Positions 1 to 7,455 of a DNA stretch of 58,682 nucleotides are shown in pieces. The translations under genes were made by a program, and so were the position numbers. The first letter of the stretch is position 1. Each line of letters begins with the position of its first letter. The stretch covers positions 1 to 58,682 of the forward strand of contig CAZMAT010000014.1 of assembly GCA_964564435.1 (NCBI GenBank), written 5' to 3'. This stretch comes from Fermentibacter sp964564435. Its GTDB lineage: Bacteria > Fermentibacterota > Fermentibacteria > Fermentibacterales > Fermentibacteraceae. The notes below the pieces were generated by a model. The model was not told where the DNA came from, did no database searches, and was given only the letters and a program-made list of their open reading frames with translations.

Positions 1-76
1 TGGTACCCCCGACGGGACTCGAACCCATGCTTTCGGCTCCGGAGGCCGACGCTCTATCCAACTGAGCTACGGGGGC
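1..76 (-). tRNA. tRNA-Arg (anticodon CCG)
   Basis: On the minus strand a full cloverleaf reads from 76 to 1. The acceptor stem is GCCCCCG/CGGGGGU, the D-arm is GCTC...GAGC, the anticodon stem TCGGC/GCCGA holds loop CTCCGGA, so the anticodon is CCG (Arg, codon CGG). The T-arm has GGTTCGAGTCC, and CCA is encoded at 1-3. A possible -10 (TATATC on the minus strand, 88-93) sits 12 bases upstream, without a clear -35. The first 15 bases of this tRNA region recur at 198-212. Confidence 0.95.
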
Positions 77-106
77 ACCGAGACTGAGATATACAAAACC
101 GTCGTT

Positions 107-211
107 GCCCCCGCAGGCTTGATCGCTTTCGCAGGTCCCTGCGGGACCATGCTGTCGCTACCGTTTCGCGCGCACCGCTCTCGCGGTGCTCAAGGAGTGA
201 GCTACGGGGGC
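107..211 (-). other. tRNA-like foldable element carrying a copy of the tRNA-Arg 5' end
   Basis: Reading down from 211, the element starts with GCCCCCGTAGCTC, identical to the tRNA-Arg 5' end (the 15 bases at 198-212 equal 63-77). It ends at 107 with CGGGGGC, which closes a perfect 7-bp terminal stem. Inside are GCTC...GAGC at the D-arm position, a hairpin ACCGC-GAGA-GCGGT where the anticodon arm would be, and GGTCCC-GCA-GGGACC further on. It is 105 bases long, with no recognisable T-loop and no CCA, so it is not a working tRNA. A perfect TATAAT (minus strand, 228-233) lies 16 bases upstream without a good -35. It may be a decayed tRNA copy, a tRNA-derived repeat, or a small RNA; the sequence alone does not decide. 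Confidence 0.5.
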
Positions 212-232
212 ATGAAAACGAGTTTGAATTAT

Positions 233-417
233 AGCAGGAAAGCAGTGATGCCGAAAGAGGCCGCAGAGGTATGAAGACCTTCGGGCATCGTCTGAGGAAG
301 TACGCTCCGGCATTCTCGCGACTCGCCATCCAGGGAAACCGATAACTGGCGAATCGCTGCCATGCCTGCTCATCTCCGCCGATGCGGAGATGAGCGAATG
401 AAAACGAGTTTCAGCTT
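233..417. repeat. 185-bp structured repeat, copy 1
   Basis: Nearly identical to 418-602 and degenerately repeated from 603. It holds three inverted repeats: GATGCC (247-252) with GGCATC (284-289); GCGACTCGCCA (318-328) with TGGCGAATCGC (347-357), one mismatch; and a perfect 12-bp stem GCTCATCTCCGC (368-379)/(384-395) around loop CGAT. Open frames here are short and repeat-derived, so I see no gene. Confidence 0.85.
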
Positions 418-602
418 AGCAGGAAAGCAGTGATGCCGAAAGAGGCCGCAGAGGTATGAAGACCTTCGGGCATCGTCTGAGGAAGTACGCTCCGGCATTC
501 TCGCGACTCGCCATCCAGGGAAACCGATAACTGGCGAATCGCTGCCATGCCTGCTCATCTCCGCCGATGCGGAGATGAGCGAATGAAAACGAGTTTCAGC
601 TT
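418..602. repeat. 185-bp structured repeat, copy 2
   Basis: Direct tandem copy of 233-417 at a period of exactly 185 bases, with essentially the same sequence and the same three hairpins. The junction between copies reads AAAACGAGTTTCAGCTTAGC; the related junction upstream of copy 1 reads AAAACGAGTTTGAATTATAGC. Confidence 0.85.
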
Positions 603-802
603 AGCAGGAAAGCAGTGATGCCGAAAGAGGCGGCATTCATGCAAAGCCCTTCGGGCATCGTCAGAGGAATTGCGCTCCGGCCCTCTCGCGATCCGCCTGA
701 GAAGTCATCCTCGAGATGGCGGATCGCTGCCGGGCCAGCTTGTTCCTGCAGACGCCGGAACAAGCGTGACGGGCCTGCTCATCTCCGCGGACGCGGAGAT
801 GA
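603..802. repeat. 185-bp structured repeat, diverged copy 3
   Basis: Starts in phase with copies 1 and 2 and then diverges, but keeps the folds. The middle stem is now GCGATCCGCC (688-697)/GGCGGATCGC (718-727), with both arms changed so that pairing is kept. A new 9-bp stem, GCTTGTTCC (738-746)/GGAACAAGC (757-765), is inserted. The last stem, TCATCTCCGC (779-788)/(793-802), is conserved with a changed loop (GGAC). The copy ends five bases from the stop codon of the phosphoesterase gene, so on the minus strand its last hairpin is that gene's immediate 3' UTR. Confidence 0.75.
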
Positions 803-807
803 ACGTG

Positions 808-1290
808 TCAGCCGAGAGAGACCTTCTGCACCATCGGACGGGTGCCGCGTTCCAGGGAGAGGACGGCGAACGAGGAGCCGTGGCCGCCCGAGGCGGAGCC
901 GGGGTTCAGGAGGAGCCTGTCCCCCGTCCACTTCTCCTGCCACTCGTGGGAATGGCCGTGGATGATGATGTCGGGCTCGACATCGAAGGACTTCCTGACC
1001 CTCGCCTCCAGGTCCCACGGAGGGCCCCATCCGTGGATCAGGCCGATCCTCGAGCCTTCGAGCTCGAACACGAGCTTCTGACAGAGCAGCCTGGACAGGT
1101 CGAAGCCGTCCATGTTGCCCAGCACGCCCCGCACGGGCGCCAGGCGTTCGAGGTCCTCCAGCACGAAGGACTCTACGAAATCCCCGGCATGGATGACGAG
1201 ATCGCTTTTCGCGCACTCCTCGTACACCCTGCCGGGGATCCCTGACGCTCTCGTCGGCACGTGAGTGTCCGAGAGAACGACGATTCTCAA
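808..1290 (-). CDS. YfcE/MJ0936-type metallophosphoesterase
   Basis: This 160-residue protein is a small calcineurin-like phosphodiesterase, probably a cytosolic hydrolase of phosphodiesters; the substrate cannot be told. Family metal ligands are visible in order: D8-x-H10, GD at 36-37, GN at 58-59, H86, and the GHSH motif with H113 and H115. Length fits the family. The start is TTG at 1288-1290, one base after the stop of the bS22-like gene, so it ends the HU / bS22-like / phosphoesterase operon. Its stop is followed within five bases by a hairpin of the 185-bp repeat. Confidence 0.88.
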   Translation of the reverse strand: MRIVVLSDTHVPTRASGIPGRVYEECAKSDLVIHAGDFVESFVLEDLERLAPVRGVLGNMDGFDLSRLLCQKLVFELEGSRIGLIHGWGPPWDLEARVRKSFDVEPDIIIHGHSHEWQEKWTGDRLLLNPGSASGGHGSSFAVLSLERGTRPMVQKVSLG

Positions 1291-1291
1291 G

Positions 1292-1387
1292 CTAACGGAT
1301 CTTCTTCTTGTGCCGATTCGCGCGACGACGCTTCTTGCGCTTGTGCGTCGCGATCTTCAGCCGCTTGCGCTTCCTGCCGTTAGGCAC
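1292..1387 (-). CDS. bS22/mS38 (AURKAIP1/COX24 domain) ribosomal microprotein
   Basis: A 31-residue protein with a GTG start directly abutting the HU stop codon. It contains RKRKRLKIATHKRKKRR and then ANRHKKKIR; 18 of 31 residues are Lys or Arg. This matches the COX24/AURKAIP1 pattern (KRxKxxxHKxKKRxRxxR) of mitochondrial mS38 and of the bacterial small-subunit protein bS22 described in mycobacteria. It probably binds 16S rRNA on the 30S subunit. It lies in tight order between HU and the phosphoesterase. The identification rests on the short motif and composition. A gene of this size is easily missed by automatic annotation. Confidence 0.75.
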   Translation of the reverse strand: MPNGRKRKRLKIATHKRKKRRRANRHKKKIR

Positions 1388-1663
1388 TTACTTGGCCACC
1401 TCTTCCTTGACGGCCCGCGAGGGCTTGAAGACGGGGACGAGCCGCTTGGGAACGACCACGGCCTCGCCGGTGTGCGGGTTGCGCGCCTTGCGCTGGTTCC
1501 TGCTCACTACCTTGAATGTACCGAAGCCCCTGACCTCGATGTGCTCGTTGGAAGCAAGGGCCCTCTTAACCTCGGCGAAGAACTGGTTGACCACGGTGGC
1601 AACTTCCTTCTTCGTAAGGCCGGTGGTTTCCGCGATGCTCGAAACGATGTCGGCCTTCGTCAT
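1388..1663 (-). CDS. hup: HU/IHF-family DNA-binding protein
   Basis: A 91-residue nucleoid protein starting MTKADIVSSIAETTGLTKKE, with the family signature GFGTFKVVSRNQRKARNP and the DNA-binding arm that follows. The start is the ATG at 1661-1663, behind a strong AGGAGG ribosome site; the frame stays open upstream but that extension looks unlike HU. It bends and compacts DNA as a dimer. Whether it is HU or an IHF subunit cannot be told from one gene. It is first in a three-gene unit downstream of tRNA-Ala. The 112 bases between them hold a small hairpin (CCGGCG...CGCCGG) without a T-run, so read-through from the tRNA promoter is possible. Confidence 0.93.
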   Translation of the reverse strand: MTKADIVSSIAETTGLTKKEVATVVNQFFAEVKRALASNEHIEVRGFGTFKVVSRNQRKARNPHTGEAVVVPKRLVPVFKPSRAVKEEVAK

Positions 1664-1775
1664 CTCGATCCTCCTGACCGCCGCGGCGCCCCCGCGGCAA
1701 TTGAACCCCTGCCGCCCTGGCGTGACGGCGTTTTCATGACACACCCGGCGGAATCGCACGCCGGAAAGGGGGACC

Positions 1776-1852
1776 TGGTGGAGCTGACGGGAGTCGAACC
1801 CGTGACCCCTTGACTGCCAGTCAAGTGCTCATACCAACTGAGCTACAGCCCC
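1776..1852 (-). tRNA. tRNA-Ala (anticodon GGC)
   Basis: Minus-strand cloverleaf from 1852 to 1776. The acceptor stem GGGGCUG/CAGCUCC contains the G3:U70 pair that identifies alanine tRNAs. Anticodon stem CUUGA/UCAAG with loop CUGGCAG gives anticodon GGC. The T-arm is intact and CCA is encoded at 1776-1778. Confidence 0.96.
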
Positions 1853-1870
1853 ACCGGGAAAAAGCACCAC

Positions 1871-1898
1871 AAGATAAGGCACTCGGCGAAACTGTCAA
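1871..1898 (-). promoter_or_regulatory. sigma-70-type promoter of tRNA-Ala
   Basis: On the minus strand TTGACA (1893-1898) is followed after 16 bases by TATCTT (1871-1876), ending 18 bases before the tRNA. The -35 is a perfect consensus and overlaps the stop codon of the PPC-domain gene upstream. Confidence 0.75.
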
Positions 1899-2332
1899 GT
1901 ATCTGCAATGTCACCTTTTGGAGCCTGGAGGGGCCTGAAGGCTCCCAGGGCCTCGCCTCTCTCCAGCGGCGTATCCGTAATGCGGAGAGCCACTTCCAGG
2001 GTCACCGCCACGGTGCCCCCGAAGAGGTGCCCTCCCCTGGCCTCGAATTCGTGGCTGCCGAGGACCGCGTGGACGTGGACGAACGGCTTACCGTCGAGCA
2101 TCGCGACGTTTCCGGAGAGCGAGAGGACCTCGTCGGGCCCGGGGAAGGTCCGCCTGCGGTAGGCCGAGCCGTCGTACACACCCAGCTCGACGTCGGCCAT
2201 CATGCCGACCCCGCAGAGCAGCACGGCTCCACCGACGCCCGTCTCCGCGCACCACCCGGCAAGAGCCTCGGGGAAGCGCTCACCCCTGTCGAATCTCAGC
2301 AGCGGAAAACTCCCGCCGTTCAGGACCCTCAA
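1895..2332 (-). CDS. PPC/DUF296 domain protein (PD1-like)
   Basis: About 145 residues. The body reads as a complete PPC/DUF296 fold: LLRFDRGERFPEALAGWC, VGGAVLLCGVGMMADVELGVYD, then YRRRTFPGPDEVLSLSGNVA and the family's HVHAVL...GGHLFGG metal/trimer region with its histidines. In plants this domain follows AT-hooks; bacterial stand-alone versions are of unknown role and form trimers. The start is taken as TTG at 2330-2332, overlapping the upstream stop (TTGA). Last gene of the nitrilase / C25 protease / lipoprotein run. Confidence 0.8.
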   Translation of the reverse strand: MRVLNGGSFPLLRFDRGERFPEALAGWCAETGVGGAVLLCGVGMMADVELGVYDGSAYRRRTFPGPDEVLSLSGNVAMLDGKPFVHVHAVLGSHEFEARGGHLFGGTVAVTLEVALRITDTPLERGEALGAFRPLQAPKGDIADT

Positions 2333-2691
2333 CCCCCGCCACCCCCTCCGATGCTCCCGCCGGCAGTCCAGCTGGGGCTTCCCGTCTCTATCGAGCCGTG
2401 CTCGCAGCACGGGCAGGTGACGGTGTATCCGTCTCCGCCAGCTTCCATGACATACCCGTTCCCGTCGGACGGGCACACGAGGGGTACGGTCCTGCCGGAC
2501 AACCGGTCGAGTTCCGCGATCGACGAGGCCCAGCGGCCGTAGGTCGTCCGATACAGGGCCTGTTCGGTCGAGAGCGAGTTCATGTTGGCCCTGCACTGGC
2601 GGGTCTCGGCTTCGTTCCTGAAACCGTCGCACCCGGGGGCGACGGCGAGGAGCGCCGCCAGGAGCAGTGCCGCGATCAGGGTGATGCGCAT
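2329..2691 (-). CDS. Lipoprotein with pseudopilin-like globular region
   Basis: 120 residues beginning MRITLIAALLLAALLAVAPGC, a lipoprotein signal with a Cys at 21 in a lipobox-like context. The following part (CRANMNSLSTEQALYRTTYG, SIAELDRLSG, then LVCPSDGNGYVME and YTVTCPCCEHG) resembles the globular half of type II secretion and type IV pilin-like proteins, where a Cys-Pro segment precedes a glycine and a terminal Cys-Pro-x-His-G. The N-terminal prepilin cleavage site is missing and replaced by a lipidation signal. The C-terminus is a glycine run. Location is probably periplasmic, membrane-anchored. Function unknown. It starts three bases after the C25 protease stop. Confidence 0.6.
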   Translation of the reverse strand: MRITLIAALLLAALLAVAPGCDGFRNEAETRQCRANMNSLSTEQALYRTTYGRWASSIAELDRLSGRTVPLVCPSDGNGYVMEAGGDGYTVTCPCCEHGSIETGSPSWTAGGSIGGGGGG

Positions 2692-2694
2692 CTC

Positions 2695-5088
2695 CTACCT
2701 CATCACGACGATGCGCCTGGTGGCCGCTTCGCCCGTGCCGGTCGAGAGTCTTACGACATACACTCCCGACGGGGCCTCGGAACCGTCTCCGCACGAAAGG
2801 TTCCACACCGCCTCGCCGGAGCCGCCGGAAGTGCTCACCAGGATCACGTCGACGACACGGCCCGCCAGGTCGAGGACCTCGACTGTGCCGCCGCCCTGGG
2901 CTATCCCCCAGCGGAACGACACGGACCCGAGGGCGGGATTCTGCGACGGCGCTCCCAGGAATGTCGAGAAGGGAGACGGCCCGCCGCCGATGCCGACGCC
3001 GTACACCGGCAGGTATTCGGTGACGGGGGCGTGGTTCCTGGCCCATCCCGTGACCGTCGCTGTACCCGCGCCCTCCCCGATCGTCACGTCGATCACGGCC
3101 TGCCCGGCAGCGTTGGTGAAGCCCACGGCATAGCCGGCGGGATCGTCCCACTCACCCGCCATCACGCAGACCCTTCCGCCCTCCACCGGCCCGGAGGCGT
3201 CCGCGAGCGTCACCGTGACGGTCTGCGCCCCCACGTCGAAGTGTGCGGGGCATTCCACGGATAGAGCCCCCTGCGGCACCTCGCTCCACATGGGCAGCTC
3301 GGGGTCGCCGAAGAGCGTTATGGACTTGGCGATCCAGTCATAGTGGGTGTCGGATGGGATAAGGGGGATGAACTCGTCCCAGGCAAGCGCGTGCGCCGCG
3401 CCCAGGTGATAGACTCCGTTCACGAAGAACTCTGCGAAGAACTGCTGGTCGACCAGGTCGGACCACTGGTTGCCAGGGTCGGTGGGCTCACCCCAGCCGT
3501 AGCGGGTGTTCATCATGCAGAACCCGCCGCCGTTCGGGGCGTTCAGCCAGGCTTCCGCCAGGCAGTCGCCCGTGTCGAACGAGCCTGCCAGGCAGGCGAG
3601 GGAGTTCCAGATGCTGACGCGGCCGTGGGCCGAGATGTTGGTGAGGCCCAGGAAGTCGCTGGTGGTGAGATAGCCGTAGGCGTCGCCGATCGACACGAGC
3701 GTCTCGCTGCCGTGCCCGGCGTGGTTCACGAGCTGCATGCCGCGGTTGAGCATCTCCATCGAAAGCTCGTGGCTCTGGGTGCCGTTCTCCTCGTAATGCT
3801 TCACCACGGGCTGCCAGGCCGGCGGGGTGTAGAGCGTGTCGACCTTCTCCTTGCCGGCCGAACCCGGGCAGAAGGCGGGCGAAGTCCACAGGATCGCGGT
3901 GGTGAACCCCATCGACGTGTACCAGGGATCGGTGTCGTTCGAGTCGACCGAGGGGATCTGGTACGCGAGAACCTTGTCCGTGAAGATCCCCACCTCGGCC
4001 GTGGTGGAGCAGGCGGCCCGGCCCACGAGGTAGTCGGGATGATAGTCCATCACGTCCTGGCCTATCTCGCCCCAGATGCCGTCGTTGTCGAAGTCCCAGG
4101 CGTCCGCTCCGGGCGCCGTGTCGTTCATGTCGCTGAAATAGATGTCGGCTGCGGGATAGTCGACGTATTCCTCGGCGGTGGCCCAGCAGTTGCGCGCCGG
4201 GACCTGGTCGACGTCGCCGCCCAGGAGGACGTACATGGGCGCTCCCTGGTCCCACACGGTCCGCAGGAAGTGCCTCATCCTCTGGGGTCCGTCGACGCCG
4301 CTGAAGTTGGCCTGGATGTACTCCACGGTGACGATCGAGGCCGGTATCCCCATAGCAGTCTTGAAGGCGGCGAGAGGTTCGAAGGCGCCCGTCAGAGCCT
4401 CGGACGTGATGATGAGGTAGTCTCCGTAGGGCAGGTCGCGCGAATCGAGGACAACTGCGCCCGAAGGGCCCACGTCGCCCGGGTTGAGGACGGATGCCGC
4501 CACGAGTTCCCGTGCGGTGCGCTCGGAGGCCGCGCTCCTGGCGGCAGGGGCGCAGCCGGCGGGATCGGTCGAGCAGTGGAGCGTGAACGTCAGCGAGGTG
4601 ACAGCCGAAAGCCTGCCGGTGGCGGGATTCCAGGAAAGGGGCTTCACCACGAGGCCGGCAACGGGATAGCCGAACAGGGAGCCGCCGCCCGAGAGTGACA
4701 GCACGGGGGCGTCGGTCTCCCTCGAGTAGGCTTCGGCGTCACGGGCGACGGGCGAGAAGTCCCAGGGCCGGGAGATGGGTACGGCGTGCTGCATGGGCCT
4801 GATGTCGTGCCGCCCCGGGAGCGCAGTGCGCTCGACGGAGACGATCGACACCGAATCCACGGAAGTCCAGGGGGCCAGCGCGGCCAGGAGAGGCACGGCC
4901 GGCAGGGCAGGTTCTCCGGGATGCCCCGAGGGGGAGGCGCCGGGGAGGGTCACTCTCTCGCCGAAGGCGCCGTCCTGGATCGAGAGTTCGTCCAGGGGCA
5001 TGGTCCAGGTCAGCGTCAGGTCTCCGGCTCCGCCGACCCCGGCGGACAGAAGCAGGACGGCGAGTGCGGCAAGGGCTGGGAACCTCAT
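2695..5088 (-). CDS. Secreted C25 (gingipain-type) cysteine protease with FlgD/por-type C-terminal domain
   Basis: 797 residues. An N-terminal signal peptide (MRFPALAALAVLLLSAGVGG) is followed by a propeptide-like domain to about 200. A peptidase C25 catalytic domain runs from about 220 to 600. Catalytic His is visible in NHAGHGS (H459) and the nucleophile in NSLACLAGSFD (C499), the spacing expected of gingipains and their relatives. A beta-sandwich follows, and the last 85 residues (NPALGSVSFRWGI...GVYVVRLSTG...RRIVVMR) form a FlgD-Ig/type IX-like sorting tail, implying export to the surface or medium. Its ATG overlaps the nitrilase stop by one base (TGATG), which fixes the start; the frame stays open upstream without a signal peptide. 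Confidence 0.9.
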   Translation of the reverse strand: MRFPALAALAVLLLSAGVGGAGDLTLTWTMPLDELSIQDGAFGERVTLPGASPSGHPGEPALPAVPLLAALAPWTSVDSVSIVSVERTALPGRHDIRPMQHAVPISRPWDFSPVARDAEAYSRETDAPVLSLSGGGSLFGYPVAGLVVKPLSWNPATGRLSAVTSLTFTLHCSTDPAGCAPAARSAASERTARELVAASVLNPGDVGPSGAVVLDSRDLPYGDYLIITSEALTGAFEPLAAFKTAMGIPASIVTVEYIQANFSGVDGPQRMRHFLRTVWDQGAPMYVLLGGDVDQVPARNCWATAEEYVDYPAADIYFSDMNDTAPGADAWDFDNDGIWGEIGQDVMDYHPDYLVGRAACSTTAEVGIFTDKVLAYQIPSVDSNDTDPWYTSMGFTTAILWTSPAFCPGSAGKEKVDTLYTPPAWQPVVKHYEENGTQSHELSMEMLNRGMQLVNHAGHGSETLVSIGDAYGYLTTSDFLGLTNISAHGRVSIWNSLACLAGSFDTGDCLAEAWLNAPNGGGFCMMNTRYGWGEPTDPGNQWSDLVDQQFFAEFFVNGVYHLGAAHALAWDEFIPLIPSDTHYDWIAKSITLFGDPELPMWSEVPQGALSVECPAHFDVGAQTVTVTLADASGPVEGGRVCVMAGEWDDPAGYAVGFTNAAGQAVIDVTIGEGAGTATVTGWARNHAPVTEYLPVYGVGIGGGPSPFSTFLGAPSQNPALGSVSFRWGIAQGGGTVEVLDLAGRVVDVILVSTSGGSGEAVWNLSCGDGSEAPSGVYVVRLSTGTGEAATRRIVVMR

Positions 5089-5855
5089 CAGTAGACCTCC
5101 GGACGCCTGTCCGACAGGCAGTCGATCTTCTGCCGCACCCGCGGCACCTCTTCCGGATCGATATCGAAGTCGCGCACGCCCGGCGCGACGTCCCTCCACT
5201 GCAGCAGCGCCCCCGAAGGAGAGGAGACGGCCCCGCCGCCGCCGAACCTCACGCCGAGGTGCTCCCCTCCGGGATTGCATCCTGCCGTGAAGATCTGGGC
5301 TTCGGCAGACCTGGCCCGCAGGAGGCACCTGAATAGCTCCATCCGGGGCTCGGGCCACTCGGCGGGGACGAAGAGCATGCGCACCCCCGCCAGGGCGAGG
5401 CGGCGGGAGAGCTCGGGAAACCGCAGATCGTAGCAGACCACCGCGCCCGCCTCCATCCAGGGAGTCACGAACGTGCCGGATGGCGAGCCCGGAGTGAATA
5501 CGGAGTCCTCGCCCATGAGCCTGAAGAGATGGGCCTTCTCCGTGCAGTGCACGACGGCGCCTTCACCGGAGATCACATGCAGCCGGTTCACGATGCCGCG
5601 GGGAGTGGAGACGGGAAGGGTCCCCGCCACGGCCCAGACTCCCTCGCGCGCGCAGAATGCCCTGACAAGCGGCAGGGGATCGGCATCTCCGTCCAGCGCC
5701 AGCCCGGGCAGCCTGTCGAGGACGTAGCCCGTGGTGAAGAGCTCGGGGAGCATGAATACATCGGGCAGGGGCCTGATCGAGGCGGCCTCGACTGCCTGCT
5801 CCTCCGCCTCCCGGGGCGTGCCGGCGATGTTCTGCTCCACCAGCCGGAGTATCAT
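5088..5855 (-). CDS. Carbon-nitrogen hydrolase, omega-amidase (YafV/Nit2) type
   Basis: 255-residue nitrilase-superfamily amidohydrolase. The Glu-Lys-Cys triad is E38 (FMLPELFTTGY), K107 (CTEKAHLF) and C141 (GAVVCYDLRFPELSR). The YafV/Nit2 branch hydrolyses alpha-ketoglutaramate and ketosuccinamate made by transamination of Gln or Asn. That fits the divergently placed aminotransferase at 5962, though substrate assignment is inference. Cytosolic. It is the first gene of the minus-strand run to 1895; 106 bases separate it from the aminotransferase and must hold both promoters, but no strong consensus is evident there. Confidence 0.85.
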   Translation of the reverse strand: MILRLVEQNIAGTPREAEEQAVEAASIRPLPDVFMLPELFTTGYVLDRLPGLALDGDADPLPLVRAFCAREGVWAVAGTLPVSTPRGIVNRLHVISGEGAVVHCTEKAHLFRLMGEDSVFTPGSPSGTFVTPWMEAGAVVCYDLRFPELSRRLALAGVRMLFVPAEWPEPRMELFRCLLRARSAEAQIFTAGCNPGGEHLGVRFGGGGAVSSPSGALLQWRDVAPGVRDFDIDPEEVPRVRQKIDCLSDRRPEVY

Positions 5856-5961
5856 GCCTGCCCTATTGCCTTTCCGTGTTGGAGCGGATAGCTTTCAACG
5901 ACAGTCTCGCGTCAATATACGAGGATACCGCCGCATGCGGACAATCCGGAAGGAGAGAACA

Positions 5962-7173
5962 TTGGCCTCCCCCGCAGTGAGCAGCCGTGCAAGGCTCATC
6001 CAGGCATCGCCCATCCGCAAGCTCACCCCCCTGGCCGATGCAGCGAAGAAGCGCGGAATCGAGGTCTTCCACCTCAACATCGGCCAGCCCGACATACCCA
6101 CGCCCTCCGACTACTGGGATGCGATGAACCGGAGGATTCCCCAGGTGCTGGCCTACGGTCCGAGCGTGGGCATACCCGAGCTCAGGCAGGGCATCTGCTC
6201 CTACTACAGGCGCGCCGGCATAGACGTGCAGCCCGCGCACGTCATGGTGACCTCCGGCGGCTCGGAGGCCGTGATCTTCGCCATCATGGCGGTGTGCGAC
6301 GACGGCGGAGAGGTGGTCTGCTTCGAGCCCTTCTACACGAACTACAACGGTTTCGCCACCATGGCCGGGGTGAAGCTCGTACCCGTGAGTTCGAGGGTCG
6401 AGGACGGCTTCCACCTCCCTCCCGACGAGGCGATCGAAAAGGTCATCAGCGACAGGACCCGCGCGATCCTGATCTGCAACCCCAACAACCCCACCGGGAC
6501 GGTGCTGACCGCGGAGGAGCTCGACCGCCTGGCCGGCATCTGCACCAGGCGCAACCTGTTCCTGCTCGCCGACGAGGTATACCGCGACTTCACCTTCGAC
6601 GGCCGCGTCCACAAGTCCACGCTCGAGCTCGCGGGCATGGAGGACAGGGTGATAGTGATGGACTCCATCTCGAAGCGCTTCAGCTCCTGCGGCGCGAGGC
6701 TGGGGAACATCGTGTGCAGGAACGCGGAGGCCATGGACGGGATGGGCAGGTTCGGGCAGGCCAGGCTCTGCCCTCCGACGCTGGCGCAGTACGGCGCGGC
6801 CTACATGTACGAGAACCTTCACGAGGACTACTTCGCCGATGTCGCGAGAACCTATCAGAACAGGCGCGACTTGCTGGTCTCCGAGCTCGAGGGGGTCGAG
6901 GGAGTGTTCTTCCTCAAGCCCGAGGGCGCCTTCTACGCCACCATCAGGATCCCTGTCGACGATTCCGACAGGTTCGCGGCCTGGATGCTCGACGGCTTCA
7001 GCTTCGACAGGATGACCACCATGGTCGCCCCGGCAGCGGGCTTCTACGCCACTCCAGGGCTCGGCACCGACGAGATCCGCATCGCCTATGTCCTCAAGGA
7101 GGACAACATGCGGACTGCGCTCGCCGTGCTGCGCGAGGGCCTGAAGGCATACCCCGGCAGAAAGGTGCGATGA
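5962..7173 (+). CDS. Class I/II pyridoxal-phosphate aminotransferase
   Basis: 403 residues, fold-type I. Visible landmarks are HLNIGQPDIPTP near the N-terminus, NPNNPTGTV, the PLP phenol contact DEVYRDF, and the Schiff-base lysine K238 in SISKRFSSCGARLG. It probably transaminates an amino acid to a 2-oxo acid; substrate unknown. The start is taken as TTG at 5962-5964, because AAGGAG lies just upstream; an ATG at 5935 in the same frame would add nine residues. It heads a three-gene plus-strand operon with glutaredoxin (4-base overlap) and the FTR-like protein, opposite the omega-amidase-type gene. Confidence 0.9.
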   Translation: MASPAVSSRARLIQASPIRKLTPLADAAKKRGIEVFHLNIGQPDIPTPSDYWDAMNRRIPQVLAYGPSVGIPELRQGICSYYRRAGIDVQPAHVMVTSGGSEAVIFAIMAVCDDGGEVVCFEPFYTNYNGFATMAGVKLVPVSSRVEDGFHLPPDEAIEKVISDRTRAILICNPNNPTGTVLTAEELDRLAGICTRRNLFLLADEVYRDFTFDGRVHKSTLELAGMEDRVIVMDSISKRFSSCGARLGNIVCRNAEAMDGMGRFGQARLCPPTLAQYGAAYMYENLHEDYFADVARTYQNRRDLLVSELEGVEGVFFLKPEGAFYATIRIPVDDSDRFAAWMLDGFSFDRMTTMVAPAAGFYATPGLGTDEIRIAYVLKEDNMRTALAVLREGLKAYPGRKVR

Positions 7174-7454
7174 GCATCGTCCCGGCCAGGGTCGAAGGGC
7201 GCGATGCGGGCGATGTCCTGCTGTACGCCCTGAGCACGTGCGTATGGTGCCGCAGGGCCCGGCAGTACCTGGATTCGCTGGGTATCGCGTACTCCTACAT
7301 CTACGTCGACCTTCTCGAGCCGGCGGACAGGGACGAGGCGGTCGAGGCGATGGCGGCGTACAACCCGCGCAGGTCGTTCCCTACGATCGTGATCGGGGGA
7401 GCCAGGGTCATCATGGGCTTCGACGAGAAGGCCCTGAGGGAGGCCCTGGGCTGA
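7170..7454 (+). CDS. Glutaredoxin-family protein
   Basis: 94-residue thioredoxin-fold protein. The redox pair is C24-V-W-C27 after the first strand (DVLLYALST), and the cis-proline is P71 in RRSFPTIVIGG. It resembles NrdH/glutaredoxin-like proteins that need not use glutathione. ATG overlaps the aminotransferase stop as ATGA, so it is translationally coupled. Immediately downstream is a ferredoxin:thioredoxin reductase-like protein, making this glutaredoxin its likely electron acceptor (inference from order). Confidence 0.9.
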   Translation: MSIVPARVEGRDAGDVLLYALSTCVWCRRARQYLDSLGIAYSYIYVDLLEPADRDEAVEAMAAYNPRRSFPTIVIGGARVIMGFDEKALREALG

Positions 7455-7455
7455 C

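Noticed and set aside
158..558. Two minus-strand coding frames of about 60-70 residues inside the 185-bp repeats
   Set aside because: They are the same repeat-derived peptide twice, lack ribosome sites, and their codons fall across the hairpins.
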